Shown here: positions 15,886 to 24,703 of the stretch, piece by piece
Layout: each line of letters starts with the position of its first letter
Numbering within the stretch: the stretch's first letter is position 1
Assembly (NCBI GenBank): GCA_910577405.1
Contig: CAJTMG010000006.1
Coordinates: 1 to 64,000, forward strand
Reading direction: 5' to 3'
DNA length: 64,000 nt
Source of the DNA: an uncultured Oscillibacter sp.
GTDB taxonomy: Bacteria; Bacillota; Clostridia; Oscillospirales; Oscillospiraceae
Position numbers and translations under genes: made by a program
Notes under the pieces: model-generated
What the model was told of the DNA's origin: nothing
Database searches by the model: none
What the model saw: the letters and a program-made list of their open reading frames with translations, nothing else

Positions 15886-15919
15886 AAAGGGAAAGATTCT
15901 GTATAAAGAAGGGCGAGGG

Positions 15920-17095
15920 ATGGAGAAAAGAACGCTGCTGATACCGGCTTTGCTGGACCGGCACTGGCCCCTTTTACGCTGGGCGTTTGAATCGGAACGG
16001 TATCACGCGGCAGTGCTGGAGGAAGGGGCGGAGGAGCTGGGTCTGCGTCATATGCACAACGATCTATGCTACCCGTTTGTGCTGATCTCCGGCCAAGTAC
16101 TGCGCGCGTTGAAGTCCGGGCGCTGGGACCCTGCAAAAACGTCGGTGCTGATTTCCCAGACGGGGGATGGCTGCCGCGGAAGCTGTCTGATCCGCCTGCT
16201 GCGCCCGGTGCTGGACAAGGAAGGCTTTCCGGAGGTCCCCCTGCTGAGCTTGAACACCCGGGGCATAGAGAAATCCTGTGCGCTTCCGGTGGGCCCGGCC
16301 ATGGGACTGCGGGCAGTGGCGGCGGCATTCTGGGGGGACGCGCTGCTGCTGATGGGAAACCAAACCCGCCCCTGGGAAGCGGAGCCGGGGAGTGTGAACG
16401 CCTGCATTGCCCGCTGGGAGGAACGGCTGTCAAAAGACCTGGAGGCAAACCGGAACCTGACCCCCGGCGGAATCCTGCGCCGATGCCGGGAGATGGCGGA
16501 GGACTTCCAGAAGATCGAAAAGACGGAGAAAGACGTGCAGAAAATCGCGGTAGTAGGGGATATTTACTGCAAATACTGCCGATTGGGGAACTGGGGCCTG
16601 GAACGTTATCTGGAGGAACAGAACTGCGCGGCGGGGATCAACGGCCTGACCTGGTACGCGCTGTATTATCTGGACAGTCATCTGGACATCGGCCCCGCGG
16701 CCATGCGATACGGCGGGAAAGTCCTTGCTGTTCTGGGAGGCTGCCTACAGGACCGCTTTATAGAAATTCTGCGGGAAGCCGGATACACTGTCCTGCCGCC
16801 GTACCGGGAGCTGAAAGCGCTGGCCGGGAATCTGAACGTGACAAGATGCGGGTTGGGAAGCGGCTGGCTTCTGTCAGCGGAAGCGGCGGCGTGGGTACAG
16901 CTGGGCTGGCGGAAGGTCCTCAGCGGTCTGCCCTTTGGATGCCTGCCGGGGCATATTTACGGCCGGAGCGTCTATGCGGCATTGCAGCGGCAGCTTCCCG
17001 GGAGCCTGATCGTGGGGGTGGATTACGACGCGTCCATCCGGGAGATAACGGTGCAGAGCCGGATTCGGATGCTGATCGACTGTGAATTAGAGTGA
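15920..17095 (+). CDS. 2-hydroxyacyl-CoA dehydratase activase-related protein (COG3581/DUF2229-like)
   Basis: Resembles the stand-alone DUF2229/HgdB-like half of CoA-dehydratase activase proteins. Their known relatives use iron-sulfur clusters for radical dehydration, but this stand-alone group has no proven activity. The 391-residue protein has conserved cysteine sites HNDLCYP (about 50), TGDGCRGSC (about 86-94), GDIYCKYCRLGNWG (about 215) and FGCLPGHIYGR (about 340), then a VDYD end motif. There is no ASKHA ATPase domain. ATG 15920 follows a GGGCGAGGG site. It is monocistronic, between its own promoter and the secA promoter. Confidence 0.6.
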   Translation: MEKRTLLIPALLDRHWPLLRWAFESERYHAAVLEEGAEELGLRHMHNDLCYPFVLISGQVLRALKSGRWDPAKTSVLISQTGDGCRGSCLIRLLRPVLDKEGFPEVPLLSLNTRGIEKSCALPVGPAMGLRAVAAAFWGDALLLMGNQTRPWEAEPGSVNACIARWEERLSKDLEANRNLTPGGILRRCREMAEDFQKIEKTEKDVQKIAVVGDIYCKYCRLGNWGLERYLEEQNCAAGINGLTWYALYYLDSHLDIGPAAMRYGGKVLAVLGGCLQDRFIEILREAGYTVLPPYRELKALAGNLNVTRCGLGSGWLLSAEAAAWVQLGWRKVLSGLPFGCLPGHIYGRSVYAALQRQLPGSLIVGVDYDASIREITVQSRIRMLIDCELE

Positions 17096-17129
17096 GATGT
17101 AAACTTTTTTGCGGTGTACTGGATTTCCT

Positions 17130-17158
17130 TTGCAATTCCAGGGGAAATGTGGTATGCT
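17130..17158 (+). promoter_or_regulatory. promoter for the secA operon
   Basis: TTGCAA (17130-17135), 17 bases, TATGCT (17153-17158). A CTGGA/TCCAG inverted repeat overlaps the -35 region (about 17119-17140). The leader to the secA ATG is about 80 bases. Confidence 0.5.
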
Positions 17159-17242
17159 AACGTTGTTTTCTTATGGACAGAAGGAGAACGGCTGAATCAA
17201 TCTTCCCATTCTCAGGAAAGAATGAAAGGATGTTAATACGAA

Positions 17243-20017
17243 ATGAGCATATTTAAGAAGATATTCGGAGACTACAGCACACGGGAACTGAAGTCAATCA
17301 ATCCGATAGCAGACAAGATCGAGAGCATGGCGGACGCGTACAAGGCCATGAGCGACGCGGAGCTGCAAGGCAAGACGGCGGAGTTCAAGGAACGTCTGGC
17401 AAACGGCGAGACGCTGGACGACATTCTGCCGGAAGCCTTTGCAACAGTGCGGGAGGCGTCGGACCGGGTCCTTGGCCTGCGTCCGTACCGAGTACAGCTC
17501 ATCGGCGGCGTGGTGCTGCATCAGGGCCGGATCGCGGAGATGAAGACCGGCGAAGGCAAGACGCTGGTGGCCACGCTTCCGGCTTACCTGAACGCCCTGG
17601 CGGGAGAAGGAGTCCACATCGTGACGGTGAACGACTACCTTGCCAAGCGGGACAGCGAGTGGATGGGCAAGGTCCACCGGTTCCTGGGCCTGAAAGTGGG
17701 TCTGATCGTTCACGGCCTCACCAGCGCGCAGCGTCAGGAGGCTTACGCGGCGGATATCACCTATGGCACCAACAATGAGATGGGCTTCGACTATCTGCGG
17801 GACAATATGTGCATTCAGTCCAGCGAGCTGGTTCAGCGCGGTCATTCCTTTGCAATCGTGGACGAGGTGGACTCCATTCTGATCGACGAGGCCCGGACGC
17901 CCCTGATTATTTCCGGCCGGGGCGAGAAGTCCACCCAGCTCTATGAATTGGCGGAGCTTTTCGTCGCGCCGCTGAAAAAACAGGTGGTGGTGCAGGTAGA
18001 CAATAAGGAAGAGGAAGCGCCGGACATTGACGCGGATTATATTGTTGACGAGAAGGCCAAGAGCGCTACCCTGACCGCCCGGGGCATTACAAAGGCAGAG
18101 GAATTTTTCCACATTGAGAACCTGGCGGACCCGTCCAATTCCACCATCAGCCACCATATCAATCAGGCCCTGAAAGCCCACGGCACCATGAAGCGGGATA
18201 TTGACTATGTGGTGAAGGACGGCGAGGTCATCATCGTGGACGAATTCACGGGCCGTCTGATGTTTGGCCGCCGCTATTCCAATGGACTCCATCAGGCCAT
18301 TGAAGCAAAGGAACACGTGATTGTCAACAGCGAGAACCGGACCCTTGCGACAATCACTTTCCAGAACTACTTCCGTCTCTACCGCAAGCTGTCCGGCATG
18401 ACGGGCACAGCCATGACGGAACAGGAGGAATTCGGGACCATCTATAATCTGGATATTGTGGAGATCCCCACCAACCGTCCCAACCAGCGCGACGATCATC
18501 CGGATGTAGTATACAAGACGGAAGAGGGCAAATTCCGGGCGGTGATAGAGCAGGTAAAGGAATGCCACGCAAAGGGACAGCCGGTACTGGTGGGCACGGT
18601 GTCCATTGAGAAGAACGAACTGCTGAGCAAGCTGCTGGCACGAGAAGGAATCTCTCATAACCTGCTGAACGCGAAGAACCACGAGAAGGAAGCGGAAATC
18701 GTGGCCCAGGCAGGCAAATTGGGGGCGGTGACGGTAGCGACAAACATGGCGGGCCGCGGTACGGATATCATGCTGGGGGGCAACGCGGAATACCTGGCCC
18801 GTGCGGACCTGACAAAGGCGGGCTTCTCGGAAGAGGTCATCACGGACGCCACGGGCTACGCAGACACGGACAACGAGGAAATTCTTGCGGCCCGGAAGCT
18901 GTTTGCGGACAAGCTGACCCAGCACAAGGCGGCAATCGAGCAGGAAGCGGAGCAGGTACGTGCCGCCGGCGGGCTGTTCATCATCGGCACGGAGCGCCAC
19001 GAGTCCCGCCGGATTGACAATCAGCTCCGGGGCCGGGCGGGACGTCAGGGCGACCCCGGCGAGACGCGGTTCTATGTCTCTCTGGAGGACGATCTGATGC
19101 GGCTCTTTGGCGGCGACCGGCTCACAGGCATGATGGATAAACTGGGCCAGGACGACGGCACGCCTCTGGAAAGCAAGATGCTGACCAAGGGCATTGAGAA
19201 CGCACAGACGACCGTGGAATCCAGAAACTTCCAGTCCCGAAAGTCGGTGCTGGAGTACGACGACGTGATGAACCGCCAGCGGGAACTGATCTACGCCCAG
19301 CGCCGGCAGGTTCTGGACGGCATGGACCTGAAGGAAACAATTCTGAATATGATGCACACTTCTATCGCCAATCATATCGCGCTGGCCTTTGGGGAACAGG
19401 AACATCTGGACGCCGCCGGATATCAGGAGATGCTGCGGGGCATGGAGGGCACCTACTTTGTCCAGGGCGCGGTGAACATCCCCGAGAGCGAAATTCCCAG
19501 CAAGACCCAGGAGGAGTTCAATGATATTTTCTGCGCCGCCGCCGAGCAGCTGTACGAGGCAAAGGAAGCGGAGGTCTCCAGTCCCCGGATGCGGGAGGTG
19601 GAACAGCGGTGCTTGCTCTGGGCGGTGGACAGCTACTGGATGGACCACATCGACGCCATGGACGATTTGAAGCAGGGCGTCCGGCTCCAGGCATACGGCA
19701 ACAGCAACCCCGTGGACGCTTACAAACGGGAATCCCTTGCAATGTTTGAGGAAATGGTGTCCGCGATTCAGGACGAGACGGTGCGGCTGATCTATTCCTT
19801 CCGGGTGGTCTCCCAGGATGAGGTAATCAAACGGGAACGGGTCGCCAAGGACATGGTGGAGAATGTAGGCGGAGACGGGACCGCGCCGAAAAAGCAGCCG
19901 GTGAAGAAGAAAAACAAGATTAAGCCCAACGACCCGTGTCCCTGCGGCAGACAGGTAAACGGCAAGCCTGTAAAATGGAAGAAATGCGACTGCAAGGAAT
20001 ACCACAGCGGGGAGTGA
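17243..20017 (+). CDS. secA: preprotein translocase ATPase SecA
   Basis: Motor that pushes unfolded preproteins through SecYEG. The 924-residue protein has Walker A MKTGEGKT (about 97-104), DEVDSILIDEART (about 208-220), the preprotein cross-linking domain, NBD2 motifs (TNMAGRGTDI, GRAGRQGD), and helical wing and scaffold domains. The C-terminal zinc site is unusual. Instead of the normal CPCGSGxxxxxC(C/H), the tail reads CPCG, 13 residues, then CDC and a final His. It is the first gene of a four-gene run (small membrane protein, pgeF, lipoprotein). It is full length with no break. Confidence 0.97.
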   Translation: MSIFKKIFGDYSTRELKSINPIADKIESMADAYKAMSDAELQGKTAEFKERLANGETLDDILPEAFATVREASDRVLGLRPYRVQLIGGVVLHQGRIAEMKTGEGKTLVATLPAYLNALAGEGVHIVTVNDYLAKRDSEWMGKVHRFLGLKVGLIVHGLTSAQRQEAYAADITYGTNNEMGFDYLRDNMCIQSSELVQRGHSFAIVDEVDSILIDEARTPLIISGRGEKSTQLYELAELFVAPLKKQVVVQVDNKEEEAPDIDADYIVDEKAKSATLTARGITKAEEFFHIENLADPSNSTISHHINQALKAHGTMKRDIDYVVKDGEVIIVDEFTGRLMFGRRYSNGLHQAIEAKEHVIVNSENRTLATITFQNYFRLYRKLSGMTGTAMTEQEEFGTIYNLDIVEIPTNRPNQRDDHPDVVYKTEEGKFRAVIEQVKECHAKGQPVLVGTVSIEKNELLSKLLAREGISHNLLNAKNHEKEAEIVAQAGKLGAVTVATNMAGRGTDIMLGGNAEYLARADLTKAGFSEEVITDATGYADTDNEEILAARKLFADKLTQHKAAIEQEAEQVRAAGGLFIIGTERHESRRIDNQLRGRAGRQGDPGETRFYVSLEDDLMRLFGGDRLTGMMDKLGQDDGTPLESKMLTKGIENAQTTVESRNFQSRKSVLEYDDVMNRQRELIYAQRRQVLDGMDLKETILNMMHTSIANHIALAFGEQEHLDAAGYQEMLRGMEGTYFVQGAVNIPESEIPSKTQEEFNDIFCAAAEQLYEAKEAEVSSPRMREVEQRCLLWAVDSYWMDHIDAMDDLKQGVRLQAYGNSNPVDAYKRESLAMFEEMVSAIQDETVRLIYSFRVVSQDEVIKRERVAKDMVENVGGDGTAPKKQPVKKKNKIKPNDPCPCGRQVNGKPVKWKKCDCKEYHSGE

Positions 20018-20025
20018 ACGGAATC

Positions 20026-20310
20026 ATGGACAAAAAAGGCGACAGCGCGCTCTATCTGATGCAGGATATCAAGGAACTGCTTCTGGGCATTGGGCTGATC
20101 CTGGCCAGCGTCGCCCTGTCCTGTCTTGGAGGCGTGGCGGTATTTCTGTCCGGCTATTACGGCGGGATCTGGGAATTCGCGGCGGTAATCATCTGGTTTG
20201 TGTCGGCAATTGTTCTGCTGTGCGGATTTGCTTATGTCTGGCACGGCTGGACGGAGCATAAAGTGGTAAGTGAAGAAACGAAGCGACAGGAGGACAGCCA
20301 TGCCCTTTGA
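20026..20310 (+). CDS. small two-helix membrane protein downstream of secA
   Basis: A 94-residue protein starting MDKKGDSALYLMQD. Two hydrophobic segments lie at about 20-42 (LGIGLILASVALSCLGG) and 48-70 (FAAVIIWFVSAIVLLCGFAY), followed by a short charged tail. ATG 20026 lies eight bases after the secA stop. The 3' end overlaps pgeF by 11 bases. I recognise no family. Operon position suggests a membrane role linked to envelope or secretion functions, but that is only context. Confidence 0.75.
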   Translation: MDKKGDSALYLMQDIKELLLGIGLILASVALSCLGGVAVFLSGYYGGIWEFAAVIIWFVSAIVLLCGFAYVWHGWTEHKVVSEETKRQEDSHAL

Positions 20311-21109
20311 GATCCACGAGCAAAACGGCCTGACTTGGCTGAGATCCCCGATTCTGCCCCCGCGTCATGGCTTTTCCACCCGTCTGGGAGGAGTTTCACC
20401 CGCGCCGTGGGACAGTCTGAATCTGCGGCCCGGCATGGGGGACGGCCTGGAAGCTTTACAGGAGAATTACCGGCGGTTCTGCGGCGCGGCAGGACTGGAC
20501 CCGGCCCGGAGCGTGCTTGCAAAGCAGGTGCATGAGACGACGGTCCGGGTATGCACGGAAGCGGACGCGGGCAAGGGCCTTCTGCGGGAACGGGACTACA
20601 CGGCGGACGCGTTGATTTCGGACGTGCCGGGCCTGACGCTGTTTGTGTTCTCGGCGGACTGCGGCACGGTACTGCTGTACGATCCGGAGACGGGAGCGGC
20701 AGGAGCAGTGCATTCGGGCTGGCGTGGCTGCGCGGCCGGCATCGTGGCGAAGGCGGTCCGGGAACTGCACCGGGTATACGGCGCGAAACCGGAAGACCTG
20801 CGGGCGGCGCTGGGGCCATGTATCGGACGCTGCTGCTTTGAGACAGACGGCGATGTACCGGAGGCAATGGAAAAAGCCCTTGGCGCGGCGGCGGGAGCGT
20901 ATCTGGAACGGCGGGGCGCGAAATGGCAGGTGGATTTATTGGGTCTGAACCGGCAGTGGCTTCTGGAATCGGGGCTGAACGCGGAGCACATAGACGCCTG
21001 CGAATTATGCACGGCCTGTCACCCGGAGCTGTTCTGGTCCCACCGGAAAATGGGAGAGGCCCGGGGAGTTCAGTGCGGCGCGGTGCAGGCGGGAAGAATG
21101 AAAGACTGA
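20300..21109 (+). CDS. pgeF: PgeF/YfiH family purine-nucleoside phosphorylase (multicopper polyphenol oxidase fold)
   Basis: LACC1/YfiH relatives cleave purine nucleosides, and in bacteria they correct misincorporated L-Ser in peptidoglycan precursors. The 269-residue protein has KQVHETTV (first zinc His), SADCGTVLLYDP (Cys) and AVHSGWRGCAAGIV (second His), followed by GPCIG and a C-terminal CTACHPELFWSHR segment typical of the family. ATG 20300 follows a strong AGGAGG at about 20287-20292. Translation is coupled to the upstream membrane protein by overlap. Length and motif order are normal. Confidence 0.9.
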   Translation: MPFEIHEQNGLTWLRSPILPPRHGFSTRLGGVSPAPWDSLNLRPGMGDGLEALQENYRRFCGAAGLDPARSVLAKQVHETTVRVCTEADAGKGLLRERDYTADALISDVPGLTLFVFSADCGTVLLYDPETGAAGAVHSGWRGCAAGIVAKAVRELHRVYGAKPEDLRAALGPCIGRCCFETDGDVPEAMEKALGAAAGAYLERRGAKWQVDLLGLNRQWLLESGLNAEHIDACELCTACHPELFWSHRKMGEARGVQCGAVQAGRMKD

Positions 21110-21130
21110 CGGCCCGTAGGAGGTGGCGGT

Positions 21131-22666
21131 ACGAAAAGGAGACTGAAAGCGCTGCTGGCGGCGGTACTGCTGCTGACGGGGCTGACGGGCTGTTGGCAGA
21201 TGGAGGAACCGGAGGAAGAACTGCCGATGCAGCCCATGGAGGAAGATGAGGAGGCGCGTTCGGAGAAGACGGCGGCGCTTCCGGAGCAGTTAGCGCTGCC
21301 GTACAGCCCTGGCCGGACCCTGGACCCTATCGTATGCGCGGACGGGATGCAGCAGGTGGTGGCGTCGCTGTTGTACGAGGGGCTGTTCCGGCTGAATGGA
21401 CAGATGGAACCGGAACCATGTCTCTGCGGGAGCTACAGCAAGGACGAAGAATCCCGGCGGTATGTCTTCGAGCTGCGGGAGGGCGTGGTGTTTTCGGACG
21501 GAAGCCCGCTGACGGCAAAGGATGTGCGGATGTCGCTGGACCGGGCAAGGCAGTCGCCGCGGTATCAGAGCCGTTTATCAGGAATCACGTCGGTGAGCGT
21601 GTCAAGGGGCAAGGTGGTTGTGACGCTGAGCAGTCCGAACACAGCTCTGCCCGCGCTGCTGGACGTGCCCATTATGAAATCCGGCACTCAGAACACGGCG
21701 GCGCCTACGGGAACGGGACCGTATTTATATGAGGAGGCGGGTTCCTGTCTGGTCGCGAATCAGAGCTGGTGGCGGGGCGCGAACCAGGCCATGGACCGGA
21801 TCACGCTGGTGGAGGCGGCGGACCAGGACACGCTGTTATACCGTTTTTCGTCCCATGACGTGCAGGTAATCACGGCGGATCTGACGGGTACCTCGCCGGT
21901 CAGCACAACAGGCCGCATAGACTGTCTGGACGCCGACACGACAATACTGCAATATCTGGGGTGCAACACTGTGAACGGCCCTTTGGCAAATGCGGCGGTA
22001 CGGCGTGCGTTATGGCGGGGCGTCCACCGGGAATATCTGGTAAACGCGTTTCTGTCAGGCCACGGGCGACCGGCGCAGTTCCCGGTATCGCCGGCGTCTC
22101 CGCTATACCCGGCGTCACTGGAGATGGAGTATTCCCTGGAAGCCTTTACCCAGGCATTGACAGCCAGCGGGTACACGCCGGAAGCGCCGCTGATTCTGCT
22201 GGTAAACGAAGAGAACAGCTTCAAGAAGGCAATCGCGGATTATCTGGCGGAATCGTTCACAACGGTAGGGCTGGCAATCGAGGTGCGGTCCCTGCCATGG
22301 GTGGAGTACACGGCGGCGCTGGCGGCAGGGAATTTCGACCTGTACTATGGCGAGGTACGTCTGAGCGCGGACTGGCGGCTGACGAGTCTTCTGGGCACGG
22401 GAGGCAGTCTGAACTATGGCCGGTGGACGAATCCACAGACGGACCAACTGATAGCGGCTCTGGGAGCGTCGGAGGACCGGGCGGCGGCGATGCAGGCATT
22501 ATGCGCCCATTTGCTGACGGAAGCGCCGATTCTGCCTTTGTGCTTCAAATCGACGTCGGTGTTGTCCCAGGCGGGCGTTCTGGAGGGCCTGACGCCGACG
22601 GCCGCGGAACCGTTCTACAATCTGGAGAGCTTTACCGTTCATCTGCGGGGCGAAAACGTGTCATAA
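21131..22666 (+). CDS. oligopeptide-type ABC substrate-binding lipoprotein with an apparent ACG start
   Basis: An SBP_bac_5-type extracytoplasmic binding protein. The first ATG in frame (21200) would remove the signal peptide. Reading upstream from it gives TKRRLKALLAAVLLL then TGLTGC, a textbook lipoprotein signal with the lipobox Cys. This begins with ACG at 21131, six or seven bases after AGGAGG (21119-21124). No ATG, GTG or TTG is in frame there. The mature part has YSPGRTLDPI, YEGLFRLNG and DVRMSLDRA motifs and a family-like fold to the C terminus, about 510 residues in all. No permease or ATPase is adjacent, so it is an orphan binding protein. It follows pgeF by 21 bases. Confidence 0.8.
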   Translation, partial: TKRRLKALLAAVLLLTGLTGCWQMEEPEEELPMQPMEEDEEARSEKTAALPEQLALPYSPGRTLDPIVCADGMQQVVASLLYEGLFRLNGQMEPEPCLCGSYSKDEESRRYVFELREGVVFSDGSPLTAKDVRMSLDRARQSPRYQSRLSGITSVSVSRGKVVVTLSSPNTALPALLDVPIMKSGTQNTAAPTGTGPYLYEEAGSCLVANQSWWRGANQAMDRITLVEAADQDTLLYRFSSHDVQVITADLTGTSPVSTTGRIDCLDADTTILQYLGCNTVNGPLANAAVRRALWRGVHREYLVNAFLSGHGRPAQFPVSPASPLYPASLEMEYSLEAFTQALTASGYTPEAPLILLVNEENSFKKAIADYLAESFTTVGLAIEVRSLPWVEYTAALAAGNFDLYYGEVRLSADWRLTSLLGTGGSLNYGRWTNPQTDQLIAALGASEDRAAAMQALCAHLLTEAPILPLCFKSTSVLSQAGVLEGLTPTAAEPFYNLESFTVHLRGENVS

Positions 22667-22677
22667 AAGCAGAAAAT

Positions 22678-22710
22678 CCGGGAGGGGGCAACCTCTTCCG
22701 GAGTATTTTT
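22678..22710 (+). terminator. terminator after the secA operon
   Basis: CCGGGAGG pairs with CCTCTTCCGG through a small bulge, followed by a T-rich run (ATTTTTATGCTTTTTT). It lies 11 bases after the lipoprotein stop, in the convergent gap with the HPr gene. Confidence 0.6.
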
Positions 22711-22788
22711 ATGCTTTTTTGGGGAGAAAGAGAAAATCGCCCCCCGCTGCGAAAAAGGATGCAGCAGGAGGCGCAGGATATAAAAGGC

Positions 22789-23049
22789 TTACAGGTTATC
22801 CTTAAAGAACTGCTCAATGACAGCCGCGTTCGCTTCTTCATCGCCGCCCTCGATCTTGACGGTAACGGTATTGCCGCACTTAATAACAAGGCCCATGATC
22901 GCCATCAGCTTGGTAGCAACAGCGGTCTTGCCGTCTTCCTTCTCGATGGTGACGGTGCTGTCCAGGGCTTTAGCGGCCTTGGCGAGCATACCAGCGGGGC
23001 GGGCATGAATACCAGAGGGGTCCGTGATGGTGTAGGTGAACTGTTTCAT
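22789..23049 (-). CDS. ptsH: HPr phosphocarrier with His15 but Ala in place of Ser46
   Basis: HPr passes phosphate from enzyme I to sugar PTS enzymes. The 86-residue protein has the active-site motif GIHARPAG with His at position 15. In Gram-positive HPr, the regulatory serine lies in a KSIMG motif and is phosphorylated by HPr kinase for catabolite control. Here the aligned segment is MAIMG, so the serine is replaced by alanine. It is therefore predicted to carry phosphate but not to act with CcpA through that site. Start 23049 follows AAGGAG; the frame extends upstream without a site. It has its own promoter (23172-23200), and no enzyme I gene is nearby. Confidence 0.92.
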   Translation of the reverse strand: MKQFTYTITDPSGIHARPAGMLAKAAKALDSTVTIEKEDGKTAVATKLMAIMGLVIKCGNTVTVKIEGGDEEANAAVIEQFFKDNL

Positions 23050-23171
23050 GATGAATTCTCCTTGTGACATAAGATTTGCAGGCAAGTTTAGAGTGAATCC
23101 GCATTGTTCACTGACAGAAAGGGCGGCAAGGTGAAAGCAGGAAAAATATTGTCTGCCGGCTTTCTATAGAG

Positions 23172-23200
23172 ATGATACCAAATTCTGACCAAAAAATCAA
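23172..23200 (-). promoter_or_regulatory. promoter for the HPr gene
   Basis: Minus strand: TTGATT (23200-23195), 17 bases, TATCAT (23177-23172). The leader to the ATG at 23049 is about 115 bases. Confidence 0.5.
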
Positions 23201-23584
23201 TACAAATTCAGCAATTTATCCAGAAAATCGATTTCCATCCAATTTCAATCAGAAAAAAGTGAACAAAAAAGAGAACGAAAACGAAAAGAATTCAGGAAAA
23301 AGGCAAAAAACGCCTGACCAAAGGATGGATTTAAGGACAGGGCAGCGGGGCAAAAAAATAAAAAAGGAGGAAAATGGTCCAAAAAGTAAAAAAGAGCGCC
23401 AAAAGCGGCCATTCCACCCTAAAATTGGAATAAAAAAGAAAAAAATGGGAAAAGCGCGCCGTGAAAACCACAAGAAGAAGTCATGAGTATTAAAGCTGGA
23501 AGGACCGCGGGCAAGAGACAGCAGACCGTTCAGGCCGCGGAAAAGGAAACGCATACAGCCATCAGGCCGGCCTTGAGCGGAAGG
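23201..23584. other. gene-free, strongly purine-biased stretch
   Basis: From about 23245 to 23490 the plus strand is mostly A and G with many A-runs. Open frames here encode only Lys/Arg/Glu-rich (plus) or Phe/Ser-rich (minus) low-complexity peptides, so I call no gene. The final 100 bases before the PfkB stop are of normal composition and hold nothing I recognise. Confidence 0.6.
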
Positions 23585-24523
23585 TCATTCCGGATGCGCC
23601 GCAAGAAACGCCTCCACCCGCGCCAGATTAGGAATACCGTCCCGACCGCCGGGAGCGCCGCAGCTGATTGCCGCCGCAGCACTGGCAAATCGAATTCCGA
23701 CGGCGAGAGGCATTTCATGCAGGAGGCTGTAAAGAAAAGCGCCATGAAACACGTCTCCGGCCCCGGTTGTATCCACGGTCTTGACGGAAAACGCGGGAAA
23801 ATGACGCAGCATTCCATCCACAAAAGCCAGACAGCCATGCTCGCCCGCCGTAGAAATCAGCACCTTGGGATGAACCTGCCTGAAAATTTCCAGCAGAGCC
23901 CCGGCACGGTCAGGGATACCGGTCAGCCGGGAGGGAAAACGGTCGTTGGTAATCAGAATGTCCGTCAAACGAACCAGGGCCCAGTTTTTCTCGTTGTCCT
24001 TTGCCATGGAAGAGCCGTCCAGCGACACGGGAACGCCCAGTTTTTTTGCCAGTTTTGCCGCGGCCAGGGCGTTTTCAGGGTCGGTGTTGTCCAGATGCAG
24101 AAGCCTTGCGCCGGCCAGATAGCGTTCGTCCTCCGGGGAGAAGGACAGCGGCGGGAATTTCCCATGGTAAGAGAAAAAGGTACGGGTATTCCGCCGGACG
24201 TTGACCGCCACGGTGGTAAAGGCATGGGCGGTATCTGGGTGAAACCGGCAGCGGGACACGTCGATCCCCTCCCTCCGGCAGTCCTCGTGGAGGAACCGAG
24301 CCGCCGCGTCACTGCCGAAATCGCCCAGGTAGCCGGTTTTCACGCCCAGCCGGGAGAGCGCCGCCATAGCCTGCGACACCGTGCCGCCGGGATGCTCGGA
24401 GAATTGCAGAACGCGCCGGGAGGTGTTTTCTTCCGGATAGTCCTCGCAGAAACAGATTTTATCCATGCACAGATGTCCAACGGCTATCACATCCGGCGTC
24501 TTGTCTGGAATCATATCGATCAC
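23585..24523 (-). CDS. PfkB-family carbohydrate/nucleoside kinase
   Basis: A ribokinase-fold sugar kinase that phosphorylates a sugar or nucleoside with ATP. The 312-residue protein has the N-terminal substrate motif AVGHLCMD, the GGTVSQAMAALSRLG segment (PfkB signature 1 region, about 44-58), and the catalytic/ATP motif DTTGAGDVFHGAF (about 247-259) with the Asp base. The C-terminal part ASAAAAISC...G is also typical. The exact substrate is not evident. It stands alone: 180 bases separate it from the Spo0A-like gene, and no PTS or ABC sugar genes are adjacent. Confidence 0.9.
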   Translation of the reverse strand: MIDMIPDKTPDVIAVGHLCMDKICFCEDYPEENTSRRVLQFSEHPGGTVSQAMAALSRLGVKTGYLGDFGSDAAARFLHEDCRREGIDVSRCRFHPDTAHAFTTVAVNVRRNTRTFFSYHGKFPPLSFSPEDERYLAGARLLHLDNTDPENALAAAKLAKKLGVPVSLDGSSMAKDNEKNWALVRLTDILITNDRFPSRLTGIPDRAGALLEIFRQVHPKVLISTAGEHGCLAFVDGMLRHFPAFSVKTVDTTGAGDVFHGAFLYSLLHEMPLAVGIRFASAAAAISCGAPGGRDGIPNLARVEAFLAAHPE

Positions 24524-24703
24524 CTTTCTCTCCGCCCAAAAACGGATTTCTGCATACTCATTACGATACCATACCGCATATCAGTTTGCAACACATTGGC
24601 GGGGAATTTTAAAGGCAAAGAAGAGCATATATGGATAGACCGCCGCTGTTCCGGAGGGCTTTGCAGCTTACAAACGGCGCGGATCAGGCCGGTCATCCCA
24701 CGA

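Noticed and set aside
17294..20005. 903-codon minus-strand open frame over secA
   Set aside because: Pure shadow of secA in a GC-rich gene; no ribosome site and His/Leu/Val-rich nonsense composition.
23172..23486. Lys-rich 104-codon plus-strand frame
   Set aside because: Low-complexity product of the purine-rich tract, with no ribosome site; not a credible protein.
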